From: Phyllobacterium sp. 628
Lineage (GTDB): Bacteria > Pseudomonadota > Alphaproteobacteria > Rhizobiales > Rhizobiaceae
Reading direction: 5' to 3'
Assembly (NCBI RefSeq): GCF_014189505.1
Contig: NZ_CP050301.1
Span: 1,867,501 to 1,931,500, forward strand
DNA length: 64,000 bases
Shown: piece by piece, positions 1 to 8,547 of the stretch
How positions within the stretch are numbered: the first letter of the stretch is position 1
How the letters are laid out: every line of letters starts with the position of its first letter
Notes under the pieces: generated by a model
What the model was told of the DNA's origin: nothing
The model's input: only the letters and a program-made list of their open reading frames with translations
Database searches by the model: none
Translations under genes and position numbers: made by a program

Positions 1-254
1 ATCAAGATGCAGAAGGTTGCAATGACAAGATTCAGGCGTTTTTGATAGCGGACGCCATTTAGGATTGCACCAATACCGTAAATCAGTAGGGCTGGTCCGG
101 CAACCATCAGAGCCTGAATAGGGCCATCGCAATCGATAGCGTCGAACCCTTGCGCCGTATATTCGTTGACAGGAAATATCGCCCCTGCAACCGCCAATGG
201 CAAAGCTGCAAGCAGAACGCAATATCCCAGCCATTTGGTCCAGTTATGACACAT
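1..254 (-). CDS. Partial small membrane protein (3' end outside window)
   Basis: An open frame starts at an ATG (complement of 252-254) and runs off the left edge, giving about 84 residues. It begins MCHNWTKWLGYCVLLAALPL, then a first hydrophobic segment (about residues 8-27), a short polar loop with two acidic residues and a Cys, a second hydrophobic segment (about 52-67), a basic RYQKR patch and the start of a third. This looks like a small multi-pass inner-membrane protein. I do not recognise the family, and the C-terminus is missing. No clear ribosome-binding site precedes the ATG. Confidence 0.5.
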   Translation of the reverse strand, partial: MCHNWTKWLGYCVLLAALPLAVAGAIFPVNEYTAQGFDAIDCDGPIQALMVAGPALLIYGIGAILNGVRYQKRLNLVIATFCIL

Positions 255-365
255 GATTCAAAGAGCATTGCACGGTTCGTGGGTAATGAGCCCGGAATTT
301 ATCGCGGGTATGGAGAAATTCCGGGCGAGCACCCATGACGTAACGCGGCTGTTGTGCGCTTGCAA

Positions 366-506
366 TCAAGGTGTAGGTAGGGGTTGCTGAATATTGTGGG
401 GAGGAGCGGTGCCCAATCCGGGCTCTTTCTTGGAAAACAATGTGAGGGTGCCCAGCAGGGCAAAGAGAACGACTAGCACGCCGATCACAAGGCATTGGTG
501 TCTCAT
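366..506 (-). CDS. Small single-pass membrane or secreted protein, 46 aa
   Basis: A 46-codon frame starts MRHQCLVIGVLVVLFALLG, has one hydrophobic stretch (about residues 6-24), then a basic SKK step and a Pro-rich tail ending QQPLPTP. A GGAG lies about eight bases before the ATG. The shape fits a small bitopic protein or an uncleaved signal anchor. The next gene on this strand is the partial membrane protein at 1-254. No family is recognised, and the call rests on the start signal and the hydrophobic profile. Confidence 0.5.
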   Translation of the reverse strand: MRHQCLVIGVLVVLFALLGTLTLFSKKEPGLGTAPPHNIQQPLPTP

Positions 507-612
507 CAGGCATCTCCGTTGTGACGTGAGAACACCGTGACAGCCTTTTTGGGCAGCAATCGGGTCACCTGCGCAAAACTTTGGATTTTGGTTGAGAAAA
601 CCTGAACAGGCT

Positions 613-646
613 ATAAAAAAACCGGCGGAAATGCCCGCCGGTTTTC
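613..646 (-). terminator. Rho-independent terminator
   Basis: A CCGGCGG/CCGCCGG stem with a six-base loop is followed, in the minus-strand direction, by a run of seven T. It lies just past the stop codon of the basic secreted protein at 663-911. Confidence 0.85.
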
Positions 647-662
647 ATGTTACCGCATCAGA

Positions 663-911
663 TCAACGGCAGACACGCACTCTGCGAATGATCACACGGC
701 CATGATGACGGTGGCGTTCGGTCCGCACGAAACAACGGCGGTTCCAATGCCTGTGATGCCGCCAGCCACGGCGGTGATCAACTTTGACAACCTGTGTCTG
801 CGTGTCGACGGTCTGCGCCAGCGTTCCGGTGAGGGGCGCTGCTTGCGATGGCGCGTTGAAAGCCACCAGTGACGTAAGGGCGATTGCTGTAGCGATTATC
901 AGATTTTTCAT
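663..911 (-). CDS. Small secreted His/Arg-rich protein
   Basis: An 82-residue protein with a typical Sec signal peptide (MKN, hydrophobic core, cleavage likely after PSQA at about residue 24). The mature part is short and very rich in Arg and His (RRGWRHHRHWNRRCF, then RHRHHGR), with two Cys. It should act in the periplasm or outside the cell. The His/Arg content could suit metal or polyanion binding, but that is only an inference. It is monocistronic with its own terminator. No named family is recognised. Confidence 0.75.
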   Translation of the reverse strand: MKNLIIATAIALTSLVAFNAPSQAAPLTGTLAQTVDTQTQVVKVDHRRGWRHHRHWNRRCFVRTERHRHHGRVIIRRVRVCR

Positions 912-989
912 TTTGAACCTCTGAGCGTTTCACAATTACAACAATACACTTATCGCAGGTTGTGTTCCTACATTACAGAAATTTTAGAT

Positions 990-1490
990 TTAATCCGTGG
1001 TCTCGCCATCCGGCATACTGACAAAGATCAGCACGGCAATGATGGTGATGAAGAAGCGGAAGGCGGATTCAATGCCATTCCATGTCGATGACATCCACAT
1101 GCCGAACCATTCGCCGCCGATGGACAGAAATGCCACCTGCCAGACCAGAAAGCCCAGCGCCAGCCCGCCAATCGCCCATTTCTTCGAACGGTTGAAGCCG
1201 CGGGCACTATCGCCGCTATGGCCAAGCATAGTGAACGCCCCAATCCAGCAGAGCACGGCCGTCAACGTCTCGGCGGCGATAATCAGAATGTAAAAGGCAT
1301 TGTGCAGGCCCGGGCTGGTGATGGCACGATATTTGATTGTTGCGTCGGGGAAGATGGTATCCATTAACAGCACGTGCTGGACAAAGGCGAAATTTGAGCC
1401 GTAGTCCGTGATGTTGCCGAAGGCGACAAGCGTAGCAAAGAAAGCAATGGCCGCAACAAAGGCGGTTTTGCTCAGGCGGGTAATCAGCAT
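990..1490 (-). CDS. DUF2165 family small integral membrane protein
   Basis: A 166-residue protein with four hydrophobic segments (about residues 6-26, 66-90, 108-130 and 138-160), matching the predicted small integral membrane proteins of DUF2165. Typical features are the early GNITDYGSNFAFVQHVL stretch and the WQVAFLSIGGEWF stretch between helices 3 and 4. I chose the ATG at 1490 because AGGGA lies six bases upstream. An in-frame start 15 codons earlier gives an unlikely polar extension. The function is unknown for the family. Confidence 0.75.
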   Translation of the reverse strand: MLITRLSKTAFVAAIAFFATLVAFGNITDYGSNFAFVQHVLLMDTIFPDATIKYRAITSPGLHNAFYILIIAAETLTAVLCWIGAFTMLGHSGDSARGFNRSKKWAIGGLALGFLVWQVAFLSIGGEWFGMWMSSTWNGIESAFRFFITIIAVLIFVSMPDGETTD

Positions 1491-1617
1491 GGGACGTCCC
1501 TCAATGAGTGTTTTGCACGCGGGAGTCTGCCACATCTGCGTTAATGCCGATTTAGTTTTCGATTCTCGTGACCTGCAAGAAAGTTCTGTTCAGATAGCTT
1601 GTATATGGTTTTCCAAT

Positions 1618-2151
1618 TCAACTTTGCGCGCCATCAATTTCTATAGGCCGTGCATCCTTTAACCCCAGCATTTCATCCTGCTGCTCTTCGGTCAGGCCAA
1701 TGGCAAAGGTACCAATGGCGCGTTTACCCTTGGCGAAGGCGAGCACCGACAGGAGGGCGTTTACCAAAAACGGATCTTCGGCTTTCGGATAAATCTGCAG
1801 GGCGAGGGTGGCCATATCGATCCATGCGCGCTCATAGGAATCCATCAGCCATTCGGGGATTGGCGGGTTGCGGTCATTGTTAAGACGCGCTTCCTCGATG
1901 ACGGCGATAAGGGCAAAGGCGTTCCAGTCGGCCAGTTTCAATTGCCAGGCGATCCGGACAATCTCGGGCACCGAAGCATAGGCGGCTGTATCGACATCGT
2001 TGTGATGCAGCAGATTTTCCCATAGCTCCTCCCAGGCCAGCGAAAAGTCTCCCTGTTCGAGCGCCTGAAGCGCATCTGCCGGGTTGTAGAGATCGCGATA
2101 TCCGCTGCGAAGCGTAAACCAGCGTTCATCGGTCCATGCCAACAAACTCAT
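1618..2151 (-). CDS. Hypothetical cytoplasmic protein, about 177 aa
   Basis: The chosen start (MSLLAWTDERW) has AGGGGA eight bases upstream. The open frame continues 55 codons further upstream but without a good start signal. The protein is acidic and mostly helical by eye, with many Trp and Leu residues (LAWEELWENLLHHND, IAWQLKLADWNAFALIAVIEE). It has no signal peptide or membrane segment. I do not recognise the family. It stands alone between DUF2165 and a divergent secreted protein at 2392. Confidence 0.65.
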   Translation of the reverse strand: MSLLAWTDERWFTLRSGYRDLYNPADALQALEQGDFSLAWEELWENLLHHNDVDTAAYASVPEIVRIAWQLKLADWNAFALIAVIEEARLNNDRNPPIPEWLMDSYERAWIDMATLALQIYPKAEDPFLVNALLSVLAFAKGKRAIGTFAIGLTEEQQDEMLGLKDARPIEIDGAQS

Positions 2152-2391
2152 GATTTTCCCCTGCTTTCCATTACCGGACCAATCAACCGTGTCACGGATG
2201 TGAAAGCAAGCGGGATGATCGCTCACAGCACTTCTGCCAACTAGTGAAGGTTCACTAGTGCGTTGTTTGTATCCCGCGAGTGTGGCAAGCAATTGATAGC
2301 GCTGGCTTCGGAGCAATTGCCGGGGAGTCTCTAGCGTATCGAGAAGGGCCTCGCTGATTGTCGTGGCGGCCCTGCCATCACGGGGGATATC

Positions 2392-2808
2392 ATGATCAAG
2401 AGACTTCTTGCAGGTCTGGCATTGTCACTGGTTGCAGGTTCAGCCGCTCAGGCACAGTCATGCGCGAGCAATTTCAAGTCGGACGGCGTTCCGCTGGTCA
2501 CGTCGGTCAACTATAAAAGCTGGCAGATTTTTCCGAAGCTCGATCCGAAAAAGGCACTGGCAAATGTGGCCCAAGGTGTCGCTGTCGAGGGCTTTTCCGA
2601 TGTGCAAGTCGACAAGTCGCTGGGGGCAGTTACTGCCGTTCAGGAAGGATCCGGTGCCACCGTCCCGCCGAAATTGCGCGTCGTTGTCCGCAAGTCGGGC
2701 AAGGGCAGCCGGGTTGATGCGATATTTATCGTTAACCCGGGATGGGTGTCACCGGAAAGCACAACGCGCAGCGGGATTTGCCGCGTAATCGATTCTGCCA
2801 ACGGCTAG
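2392..2808 (+). CDS. Secreted hypothetical protein, 138 aa
   Basis: A clear Sec signal peptide (MIKRLLAGLALSLVAGSAAQAQ, cleaved after AQA at about residue 21) precedes a small mature domain of about 117 residues. It has two Cys, one near the mature N-terminus and one near the C-terminus (SGICRVID), which could form a disulfide. The core has alternating beta-like segments (KLRVVVRKS, RVDAIFIVNPGW). This is probably a periplasmic protein of unknown function, transcribed alone and ending at a strong terminator. Confidence 0.7.
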   Translation: MIKRLLAGLALSLVAGSAAQAQSCASNFKSDGVPLVTSVNYKSWQIFPKLDPKKALANVAQGVAVEGFSDVQVDKSLGAVTAVQEGSGATVPPKLRVVVRKSGKGSRVDAIFIVNPGWVSPESTTRSGICRVIDSANG

Positions 2809-2830
2809 CACTGCTTGGTTTGCGCACAGA

Positions 2831-2872
2831 AAACTGCCCGGTAAGCGCGTTAGCGGGCAGTTTGAGTTTTTA
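2831..2872 (+). terminator. Rho-independent terminator
   Basis: A ten-base perfect stem AAACTGCCCG/CGGGCAGTTT with a 13-base loop is followed by GAGTTTTT on the plus strand. It lies between converging genes and may serve both. Confidence 0.8.
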
Positions 2873-2880
2873 GCTGAAAT

Positions 2881-3132
2881 TTAGCGGCGGATGGCTCGCC
2901 CGACCGCGATCAAAATACAGGCGCCGATGAAACCGGCGATGAGATAGCCGATCCAGCCTGTCAGAACAACGCCGAACACTGACAGAATGGCGTTCGCCAG
3001 CACTGCGCCGACGATGCCGAGAATAATATTCATGATGATGCCGCTATCGCTCTTCATGAACATTTCGGCGAACCAGCCGGCAAGGCCACCAATGATAATG
3101 GCCGCAATCCAGCCAACACCTGCATTTTCCAT
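2881..3132 (-). CDS. GlsB/YeaQ/YmgE family stress-response membrane protein
   Basis: An 83-residue hydrophobic protein with three membrane segments and the glycine-rich signature of the transglycosylase-associated (GlsB/YeaQ/YmgE) family: GWIAAIIIGGLAGWFAEM, then GIVGAVLANAI and GWIGYLIAGFIGA. The start at 3132 follows a near-consensus GGAGGAAA site. Members are small inner-membrane proteins often induced by stress, and the molecular role is not established. Monocistronic here. Confidence 0.85.
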   Translation of the reverse strand: MENAGVGWIAAIIIGGLAGWFAEMFMKSDSGIIMNIILGIVGAVLANAILSVFGVVLTGWIGYLIAGFIGACILIAVGRAIRR

Positions 3133-3206
3133 GTCAGTTTCCTCCGTTGTGAACATTCACGACGACTGAAACGGCGGATGCGGCTGTTTGTTCCGCACCT
3201 GCGGAG

Positions 3207-3572
3207 CTATTTCCAGCGTCTGCGTGGTTGCCAGTCATCCGCTTCCTCGTCATCACGTTCCCGCAACCAGTGCCGTATTTCACGGCAACTGCGCGGACGC
3301 CCATCGCTGATCCGGCCGTCGGTGCAGGGATCATAGCGTTCCTGCCGCTCGCGGTAGCGGTCGCGCCGCTCAAGCATGCGCAAAATCTCACGGCAGCTGC
3401 GTGGTCTGCCATCATTGTAACGGCCATCTGTGCATGGATTGTTGTCATATTGGACGGGATGAATCAAAGTCTGGCTGCTGCTGCCCGCGAATGCGGGCGG
3501 GCTTCCAGCTATAGCTGGGCCAATGCTTGCGAGGCAGAATGCGGGCAGCAGGATTCGGTAAAGAATATGCAT
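3207..3572 (-). CDS. Secreted Cys-containing protein with an internal 36-residue duplication
   Basis: A 121-residue protein. A signal peptide occupies about residues 1-22. The mature part contains two near-identical units with a 36-residue period: residues 46-63 (PCTDGRYNDGRPRSCREI) and 82-99 (PCTDGRISDGRPRSCREI), each followed by an Arg/Glu-rich helix-like stretch. Each unit has two Cys 13 residues apart, so paired disulfides per unit are likely. The C-terminus is strongly charged. I do not recognise the family. It is probably periplasmic or surface exposed. Confidence 0.7.
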   Translation of the reverse strand: MHILYRILLPAFCLASIGPAIAGSPPAFAGSSSQTLIHPVQYDNNPCTDGRYNDGRPRSCREILRMLERRDRYRERQERYDPCTDGRISDGRPRSCREIRHWLRERDDEEADDWQPRRRWK

Positions 3573-3714
3573 GTTGGTTCTCCGGTACCGATTGTCCAGG
3601 CAAGGAACAAAACATCGGGCAGAGACAACAATCGGCTGCTACCGTTACGGCAGTCTGACATGATTGATTTGGCCGGGTATTCCGAGAACGGGAATATCGG
3701 CCATGCGTTGCACC

Positions 3715-4104
3715 TCAGGGGACCAGATAATGCTGGCCCCATTCATTTTTGGGAACGCGCTCGCCAATCCGGTACTTGAAGGTGACAATTTCCATATTGT
3801 CGTCATTGGTCATGCATTTGAACGCCAGATGGTACCATTCGCCGTGGCTGCGAAAGGCCGCGCCGCGCGATTTGATCGAATGCGTATCGGTTTTTGGATC
3901 GGCAAAGGCATAGGCCAGCACCTTGTCGGGGTTGTATGCATGCTCGTCTTTGCGAATGCGCTCCATGGCCTCGACGTCGCAGCGCTGTTCCAGTCGCGTC
4001 TGCAGATCAAGCTTTTCAAGGCCAGCTTCCATGCGCGTATCCATCGCCGACGCCGATGGCAGGGACACGGCAAGCAGAGCGCAGGAAAGGAGGAATGTTT
4101 TCAT
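3715..4104 (-). CDS. DUF930 family periplasmic protein
   Basis: A 129-residue protein with a signal peptide (MKTFLLSCALLAVSLPSASA). The mature domain has the pattern I associate with DUF930 proteins of Hyphomicrobiales: LEKLDLQTRLEQRCDVEAM near the start, then an NPDKVLAYAFADPK stretch and a YHLAFKC segment, with two conserved Cys. Length fits the compact form of the family. Function unknown. The AGGTCA before the start is a weak ribosome-binding site. Confidence 0.65.
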   Translation of the reverse strand: MKTFLLSCALLAVSLPSASAMDTRMEAGLEKLDLQTRLEQRCDVEAMERIRKDEHAYNPDKVLAYAFADPKTDTHSIKSRGAAFRSHGEWYHLAFKCMTNDDNMEIVTFKYRIGERVPKNEWGQHYLVP

Positions 4105-4270
4105 GGGTGAGACTGACCTTCTCTCGCTGCGGTCGGGCTATGCCGGCAGCTTTTTGTTCTGGAATCAAACCGGGAGTTCGAAGCAGGGAATCACGGCAAA
4201 TTTGCCCAAAGTGGGCTGAATGTCAAAATTTAATGGGGGAATGTTGGGCCGGAGAGAGCAAGGTTGAGGG

Positions 4271-4450
4271 CTATTCGTCGGTGTCAAGATCAAGATCGGC
4301 GAGTTCTTTTTCACCGGCAGTCTGGGCTTCTTCTTCGGTCTTGTACGGGCCGCTCTGCGAGCCCGTTTCGCCGTCAACCACCAGCACATAGTACCAGCTT
4401 GCATCGCTCTTCTGGCGGACGGTCACATGGCAGGCCAGTTCATTGCCCAA
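4271..4450 (-). CDS. Small conserved-looking protein, 59 aa, TTG start
   Basis: A 59-codon frame overlaps the 3' end of the GNAT gene by 11 bases. It probably starts at TTG (complement of 4448-4450), seven bases after GGAG inside the acetyltransferase gene. An internal GTG would give 51 residues. The protein reads like a small globular domain: QKSDASWYYVLVVDGETGS, then GPYKTEEEAQTAGEKEL and an acidic tail. The overlap implies translational coupling to the acetyltransferase. Family not recognised. Confidence 0.55.
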   Translation of the reverse strand: MGNELACHVTVRQKSDASWYYVLVVDGETGSQSGPYKTEEEAQTAGEKELADLDLDTDE

Positions 4451-4988
4451 GGTGTTTCTCCAGTTGCGACGCGGTGATTTCGTAGACTACATGGGCGCGC
4501 AGCGGGTGCCCATCCTGCAGATCAGGGTGGTTGAATTCACCTATCTTGCGCATTCCCAGCCGCTCCATCAGCCCCCAGGACGGGGTATTGGCAGGGGTGG
4601 TAAAGCTGACGATCCGATCCAATTTGAGGGTCTGGAAACCATATGTGAGAGCGGCCTCGGCGGCTTCGCGGGCGAGGCCTTTGCCTTGCCAGGATGTGGA
4701 CAGCCGCCAGCCGATTTCCACGGCAGGAGTGAAGAATGCCTGCCATGGAATATGTAGAAGGCCGCACATTCCGATCAGTGTCCTGCTTTCGCGTTCCTCG
4801 AGCGCCCAAAAACCCCAGCCATTTTGTGCGAAATGCGCATCAATGCGATCGAGCATGGCATCGGAGCGCTCGCGCGTCAGAGGCATCAGATAACGCTGGA
4901 CGGCAGGTTCACTGTTGATTGCAAAGAATGGCGCGCGATCTTCAGGGCGCCATGGACGCAGTCGAAGCCGGGAACTCTCTGGTTGCAT
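4440..4988 (-). CDS. GNAT family N-acetyltransferase (RimJ/RimL type)
   Basis: A 182-residue protein with the layout of RimJ/RimL-like GNAT acetyltransferases, which move an acetyl group from acetyl-CoA to an amine. Visible landmarks are RLRLRPWRPEDRAPFFAI at the N-terminus, the central VEIGWRLSTSWQGKGLAREA segment (motif A, with Q-x-x-G-x-A/G) and the LDRIVSFTTPANTPSWGLME strand-loop-helix (motif B). I chose ATG 4988 because the homologous part starts there. The frame is open 65 codons upstream without typical sequence. The substrate cannot be predicted. Confidence 0.85.
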   Translation of the reverse strand: MQPESSRLRLRPWRPEDRAPFFAINSEPAVQRYLMPLTRERSDAMLDRIDAHFAQNGWGFWALEERESRTLIGMCGLLHIPWQAFFTPAVEIGWRLSTSWQGKGLAREAAEAALTYGFQTLKLDRIVSFTTPANTPSWGLMERLGMRKIGEFNHPDLQDGHPLRAHVVYEITASQLEKHLGQ

Positions 4989-5130
4989 GGCGTGATTATG
5001 CGAGCGAAGCCAAACGCCGTCAAGGCGGCGGAGTGCAGGTTTCGGGTGGCCGGACCTGTTCGCGCTGGACCATATGTGATCGCGCAGGTGCTTTTCGGCG
5101 AACTGCAGCATGACCATATGAGAGGCAAAA

Positions 5131-5895
5131 ATGAACAGTTTGAACGGAAAAATCGCACTTATCACCGGCGCAAGTTCGGGCATAGGCTATGAAACGGCAA
5201 AGCTGTTTGCCCGCGAAGGTGCGCATGTCGTCGTTGCGTCGCGGCGGCAAGCGGAGCTGGACAAGCTCGTTGCGGCAATCAGCTTTGACGGCGGCAAGGC
5301 AATAGCGCTGGCCGGTGATGTCAAGGACGAGGCCTTTGCCAAGGCGCTGGTTGATCTGGCCGAGCAGGAATTTGGCGGACTGGATATCGCCTTCAACAAT
5401 GCCGGTATCAATGGCGAAATGGGACCGACGCCGGGTGTTTCCCTGGAAGGCTGGCAGGAGACCATGGATGTCAACCTGACCTCGGCGTTTCTGGCGGCTA
5501 AATATCAGATACCCGCGATGCAACGGCGTGGCAGCGGCTCGCTGATCTTCACCTCGACTTTCGTCGGCCATACGGTCGGGATGCCTGGCACAGCGGCCTA
5601 TGCCGCCAGCAAGCAGGGGCTGATCGGGCTAATGCGCACATTGGCTGCGGAGTTTGGCCCGCAAGGTATTCGGGTCAACGCGCTTTTGCCCGGGGGTACT
5701 GCAACCGCTTTGGCCGAAGCCTGGGTCGATACGCCGGAAAAGCTTGCCTTTGTCGAAGGGCTGCATGCGCTGAAGCGGCGGGCGCAGCCCGAAGAGATTG
5801 CCCGTTCGGCGCTCTATCTCGCCTCCGATGCGTCCAGCTTTACCACCGGCACCGCCATGCTGGTGGATGGCGGCGTATCAATCAACCGCACTTAA
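5131..5895 (+). CDS. SDR family NAD(P)-dependent oxidoreductase
   Basis: A 254-residue classical short-chain dehydrogenase. It has the TGASSGIG cofactor-binding motif (residues 14-21), the NNAG motif, the catalytic Ser in FTSTFVG, the YAASK Tyr-Lys pair and a C-terminal DGG. It should reduce or oxidise a hydroxyl or carbonyl group using NAD(P), but the substrate is open. AGAGG lies seven bases before the ATG. It is divergent from the GNAT gene. Confidence 0.9.
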   Translation: MNSLNGKIALITGASSGIGYETAKLFAREGAHVVVASRRQAELDKLVAAISFDGGKAIALAGDVKDEAFAKALVDLAEQEFGGLDIAFNNAGINGEMGPTPGVSLEGWQETMDVNLTSAFLAAKYQIPAMQRRGSGSLIFTSTFVGHTVGMPGTAAYAASKQGLIGLMRTLAAEFGPQGIRVNALLPGGTATALAEAWVDTPEKLAFVEGLHALKRRAQPEEIARSALYLASDASSFTTGTAMLVDGGVSINRT

Positions 5896-6074
5896 ACGGA
5901 TCAGACGCTGCGCGGTTGCCTGAGGTGGCCGCGCAGCCGCACCGTTCTGTTGCTTTGCGGAGGCAGCTCAATCCCTGCGAAAATATTCACAGTGATATCT
6001 GGCATTTATGCAACTTATGCGAGCGTTGATTAACGTATATATGTGCAACGAGGTAAACGGAAAGAACACTATCG

Positions 6075-7163
6075 ATGCAAAGCGCTCCAGCCTATTCGTC
6101 TCGCAAGAAACTTTCTTCAATTCAGATTTTGCGGGGGCTGGCTGCAGGTGCTGTTGTCATTGCCCACACGATCGAACATCCTCTTTCAGAGTCCCCCAAT
6201 GGCCTCGTCATACTGGGTGCTTTCGGTGTTCAGGTGTTCTTCGTCATCAGCGGATTTATCATCGCCTATGTCAATCAGGACGGGCTTTTCAATCCGTTGA
6301 CGTTCCTCGTGCGCCGCGTCTTTCGTATCGTGCCGCTTTATTGGCTGTGCACCATTCTGGTTTTCTTCTGTGCGCTGTATTTGCCATCGCTGTTCAAGAC
6401 GACTGTTGCTGATACGGCCTATTTTCTTCAATCGCTGTTTTTCATTCCGGCATCTGTGCCGGGTGATCCGCATGACTGGCGTCCGATCTATAAGCTTGGC
6501 TGGTCATTGAACTATGAAATGTTCTTCTACATCTTCTTCGCGTTGTTCTGGTGGTGCAAAGCCTCGCTGACGCGGACCGTCATGATGTCAGGTGTTCTGG
6601 GGCTTTTCGTCGCCGGAAGTTTCTTCATCGAACGCGATGGCAGCTGGTATTCCGTCTATATGCACACCAATCTGCTGACATTCATCGCAGGCATGTGGCT
6701 GGCCGAAGCTGAGAAATATGGCGTGTGGGATAGGCTGTCCGCTGGAAGCGTTGCGCTGCTGGCTGTGCTTGCCGTACCGCTGCTCATTGCCACGTTCTCG
6801 ATCAGCCTTGCAGACTACCGCTATTTCTCCCTCTATCTCGTCTCACTGGCTGCGGCCGCGCTGCTGGTGATCCTCGCACTTGCCTGCGAGCGCTGGACCA
6901 GAAACCTGCAGAACAATTTCTTCGTCCAGCTTGGCGAAATATCCTATTCGCTCTACTTGACCCACATGTTCGTTGTGGGCTTTGGCTGGTTCGTGATCAA
7001 CCGGCTTGGTTTGTCCGGTGCTTTGCAGATTGCCGGGATGGCCGGAATTGTCATTGCATGTGTTATCGGCGCGAAAATTTCGTACCATCTTGTCGAGATG
7101 CCGTCGAACAAGCTTGGGCACCTGCTGACCCTGAGGCGGCGGACGCCCGTACCGGCATCATGA
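6075..7163 (+). CDS. Acyltransferase 3 family membrane protein (OafA/ExoZ-like)
   Basis: A 362-residue protein with about ten membrane segments and the acyltransferase-3 N-terminal signature SIQILRGLAAGAVVIAHT (Arg and catalytic-type His). It continues with FFVISGFII, LVRRVFRIVPLYWL and LGWSLNYEMFFYIFFA. This family O-acylates sugars of exopolysaccharide, lipopolysaccharide or Nod factors. The RGLAA, FRIVPLYW and LNYEMFFY set resembles ExoZ-type exopolysaccharide acetyltransferases. No polysaccharide genes flank it, so the target glycan is unknown. Confidence 0.88.
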   Translation: MQSAPAYSSRKKLSSIQILRGLAAGAVVIAHTIEHPLSESPNGLVILGAFGVQVFFVISGFIIAYVNQDGLFNPLTFLVRRVFRIVPLYWLCTILVFFCALYLPSLFKTTVADTAYFLQSLFFIPASVPGDPHDWRPIYKLGWSLNYEMFFYIFFALFWWCKASLTRTVMMSGVLGLFVAGSFFIERDGSWYSVYMHTNLLTFIAGMWLAEAEKYGVWDRLSAGSVALLAVLAVPLLIATFSISLADYRYFSLYLVSLAAAALLVILALACERWTRNLQNNFFVQLGEISYSLYLTHMFVVGFGWFVINRLGLSGALQIAGMAGIVIACVIGAKISYHLVEMPSNKLGHLLTLRRRTPVPAS

Positions 7164-7199
7164 CTATCGGCTGGCGCTGACCGGCTGAATGCATGCCTG

Positions 7200-8324
7200 C
7201 TATTTCAGCTGGTCGCGCAGCGTTTCCTTCACCACCATATCGAAGGAGTCAGTACCGCCGGATGCCGTCTTTTTCGTTGCCTGATCGGCAATATACGCAT
7301 CGCGCTTTTTGACCAGTTCGACCATCGTGTCCTCCAGCTTGCCGCGTTCCTGCGTCTGCTGGTCGAGAAGCGCCTGTTTTTCTTCCCTGGACTTGCCGCG
7401 CAGGTTTTCCGGCAGCTCGGCGTCTTTGACGGCATCAAGCTTTTGCGTGCCGTTTTTGACATCGGTCACCAGATCGCCGCCACCCGTGACAACTTCCTTC
7501 GCTCCGCCCTTCTTGGAATAGTAGCGTGAATTATCCACCTGCACGGAAGCGGGGGCCATAGCCTTGGTTTCCATCTTGGTGCGCAGGTCGGTTTGTTTCG
7601 CACCGCTGCCGTAAGGAATGACTGTTTTGTCGATTTTCTGCTGCAGAATGATGATGTCGCCGTCGAACGGCGTTTCGATAATGGTGATACGCCCGCCATC
7701 CTGCGGTATGGCGATATAACGCCCGTGACCAAGCTGGGCGATCTCACGCCAGATTTTTGTGGTATCAGGATCATCACCCGCCTGCACCGCGTTGACGGTG
7801 ATCGCGTCCTCCTTGGCCCGTTTCAGCACTTCAGAATATTTCGGGGCGTTGGCGTAATCCATATGCGGCGGGGCGTCACCAACGAGAAACACGATCCGTT
7901 TGGTCTTCTCGTCCTTGCTCCATTTCAGTTTGCGCACTGAAGTATCCAGCGCCTCGTTGACGGATTCCGGCGTATCGCCGCCGCCATCGGCCTTCAGCTT
8001 GATCAGGTTGCCGTAGAGGCCCTGTACGTCAGAACTCATATCAAAGGTTTTGACCACATATTCATCACCCTTGTCGCGGTAGGCGACCAGCGCCATGCGG
8101 ATATCCGCATTGGGATTGACGTCGATGATGGTATTGGCAATCGACCAGATCTTGCGTTTTGCGCCGTCAATAAGGTCTGCCATGGAACCTGTCGTGTCGA
8201 GCACAAAGGCAACCTCGATACGCTCACCGTTGGGATTACCTTCGGCCAGGACAGGCGAGGCCAGTGCGGTCATAGCAAGACCGGCAGCAAAACTGGTTAG
8301 CAAAAGACGCGGATGACGATGCAT
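7200..8324 (-). CDS. Secreted von Willebrand factor type A domain protein
   Basis: A 374-residue protein beginning MHRHPRLLL with a signal peptide cleaved after about VLA (residue 27). GGGGGAAATC precedes this ATG, which is four codons inside the longest frame. The VWA domain follows at once: IEVAFVLDTTGSM (metal site D-x-T-G-S), then GGGDTPESV (metal-site Thr) and KTKRIVFLVGDAPPH. The C-terminal third is charged and coiled-coil-like (REEKQALLDQQTQERGKLED). Such periplasmic VWA proteins bind protein partners through a divalent ion. The partner is unknown. Confidence 0.85.
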   Translation of the reverse strand: MHRHPRLLLTSFAAGLAMTALASPVLAEGNPNGERIEVAFVLDTTGSMADLIDGAKRKIWSIANTIIDVNPNADIRMALVAYRDKGDEYVVKTFDMSSDVQGLYGNLIKLKADGGGDTPESVNEALDTSVRKLKWSKDEKTKRIVFLVGDAPPHMDYANAPKYSEVLKRAKEDAITVNAVQAGDDPDTTKIWREIAQLGHGRYIAIPQDGGRITIIETPFDGDIIILQQKIDKTVIPYGSGAKQTDLRTKMETKAMAPASVQVDNSRYYSKKGGAKEVVTGGGDLVTDVKNGTQKLDAVKDAELPENLRGKSREEKQALLDQQTQERGKLEDTMVELVKKRDAYIADQATKKTASGGTDSFDMVVKETLRDQLK

Positions 8325-8547
8325 GATTTCCCCCAAAGAAATGAACAGGGCCTATGCTTCGATCCGGATTGCGGTTTTATTGGGAGGTGCTTTGGACAAG
8401 ACTGTGGCGGGATGGAACAGTCCTTAACGGTAGGTGAAAGTCTATTAGACTTTTTGGTGGCTAATTTTCCAATGCGTTCCTGAGTACGCTTCAAACGTAT
8501 CCGTCGCTTACTCAATGATAAATGCGTTTGGAGTGTTGAAATTGGCG

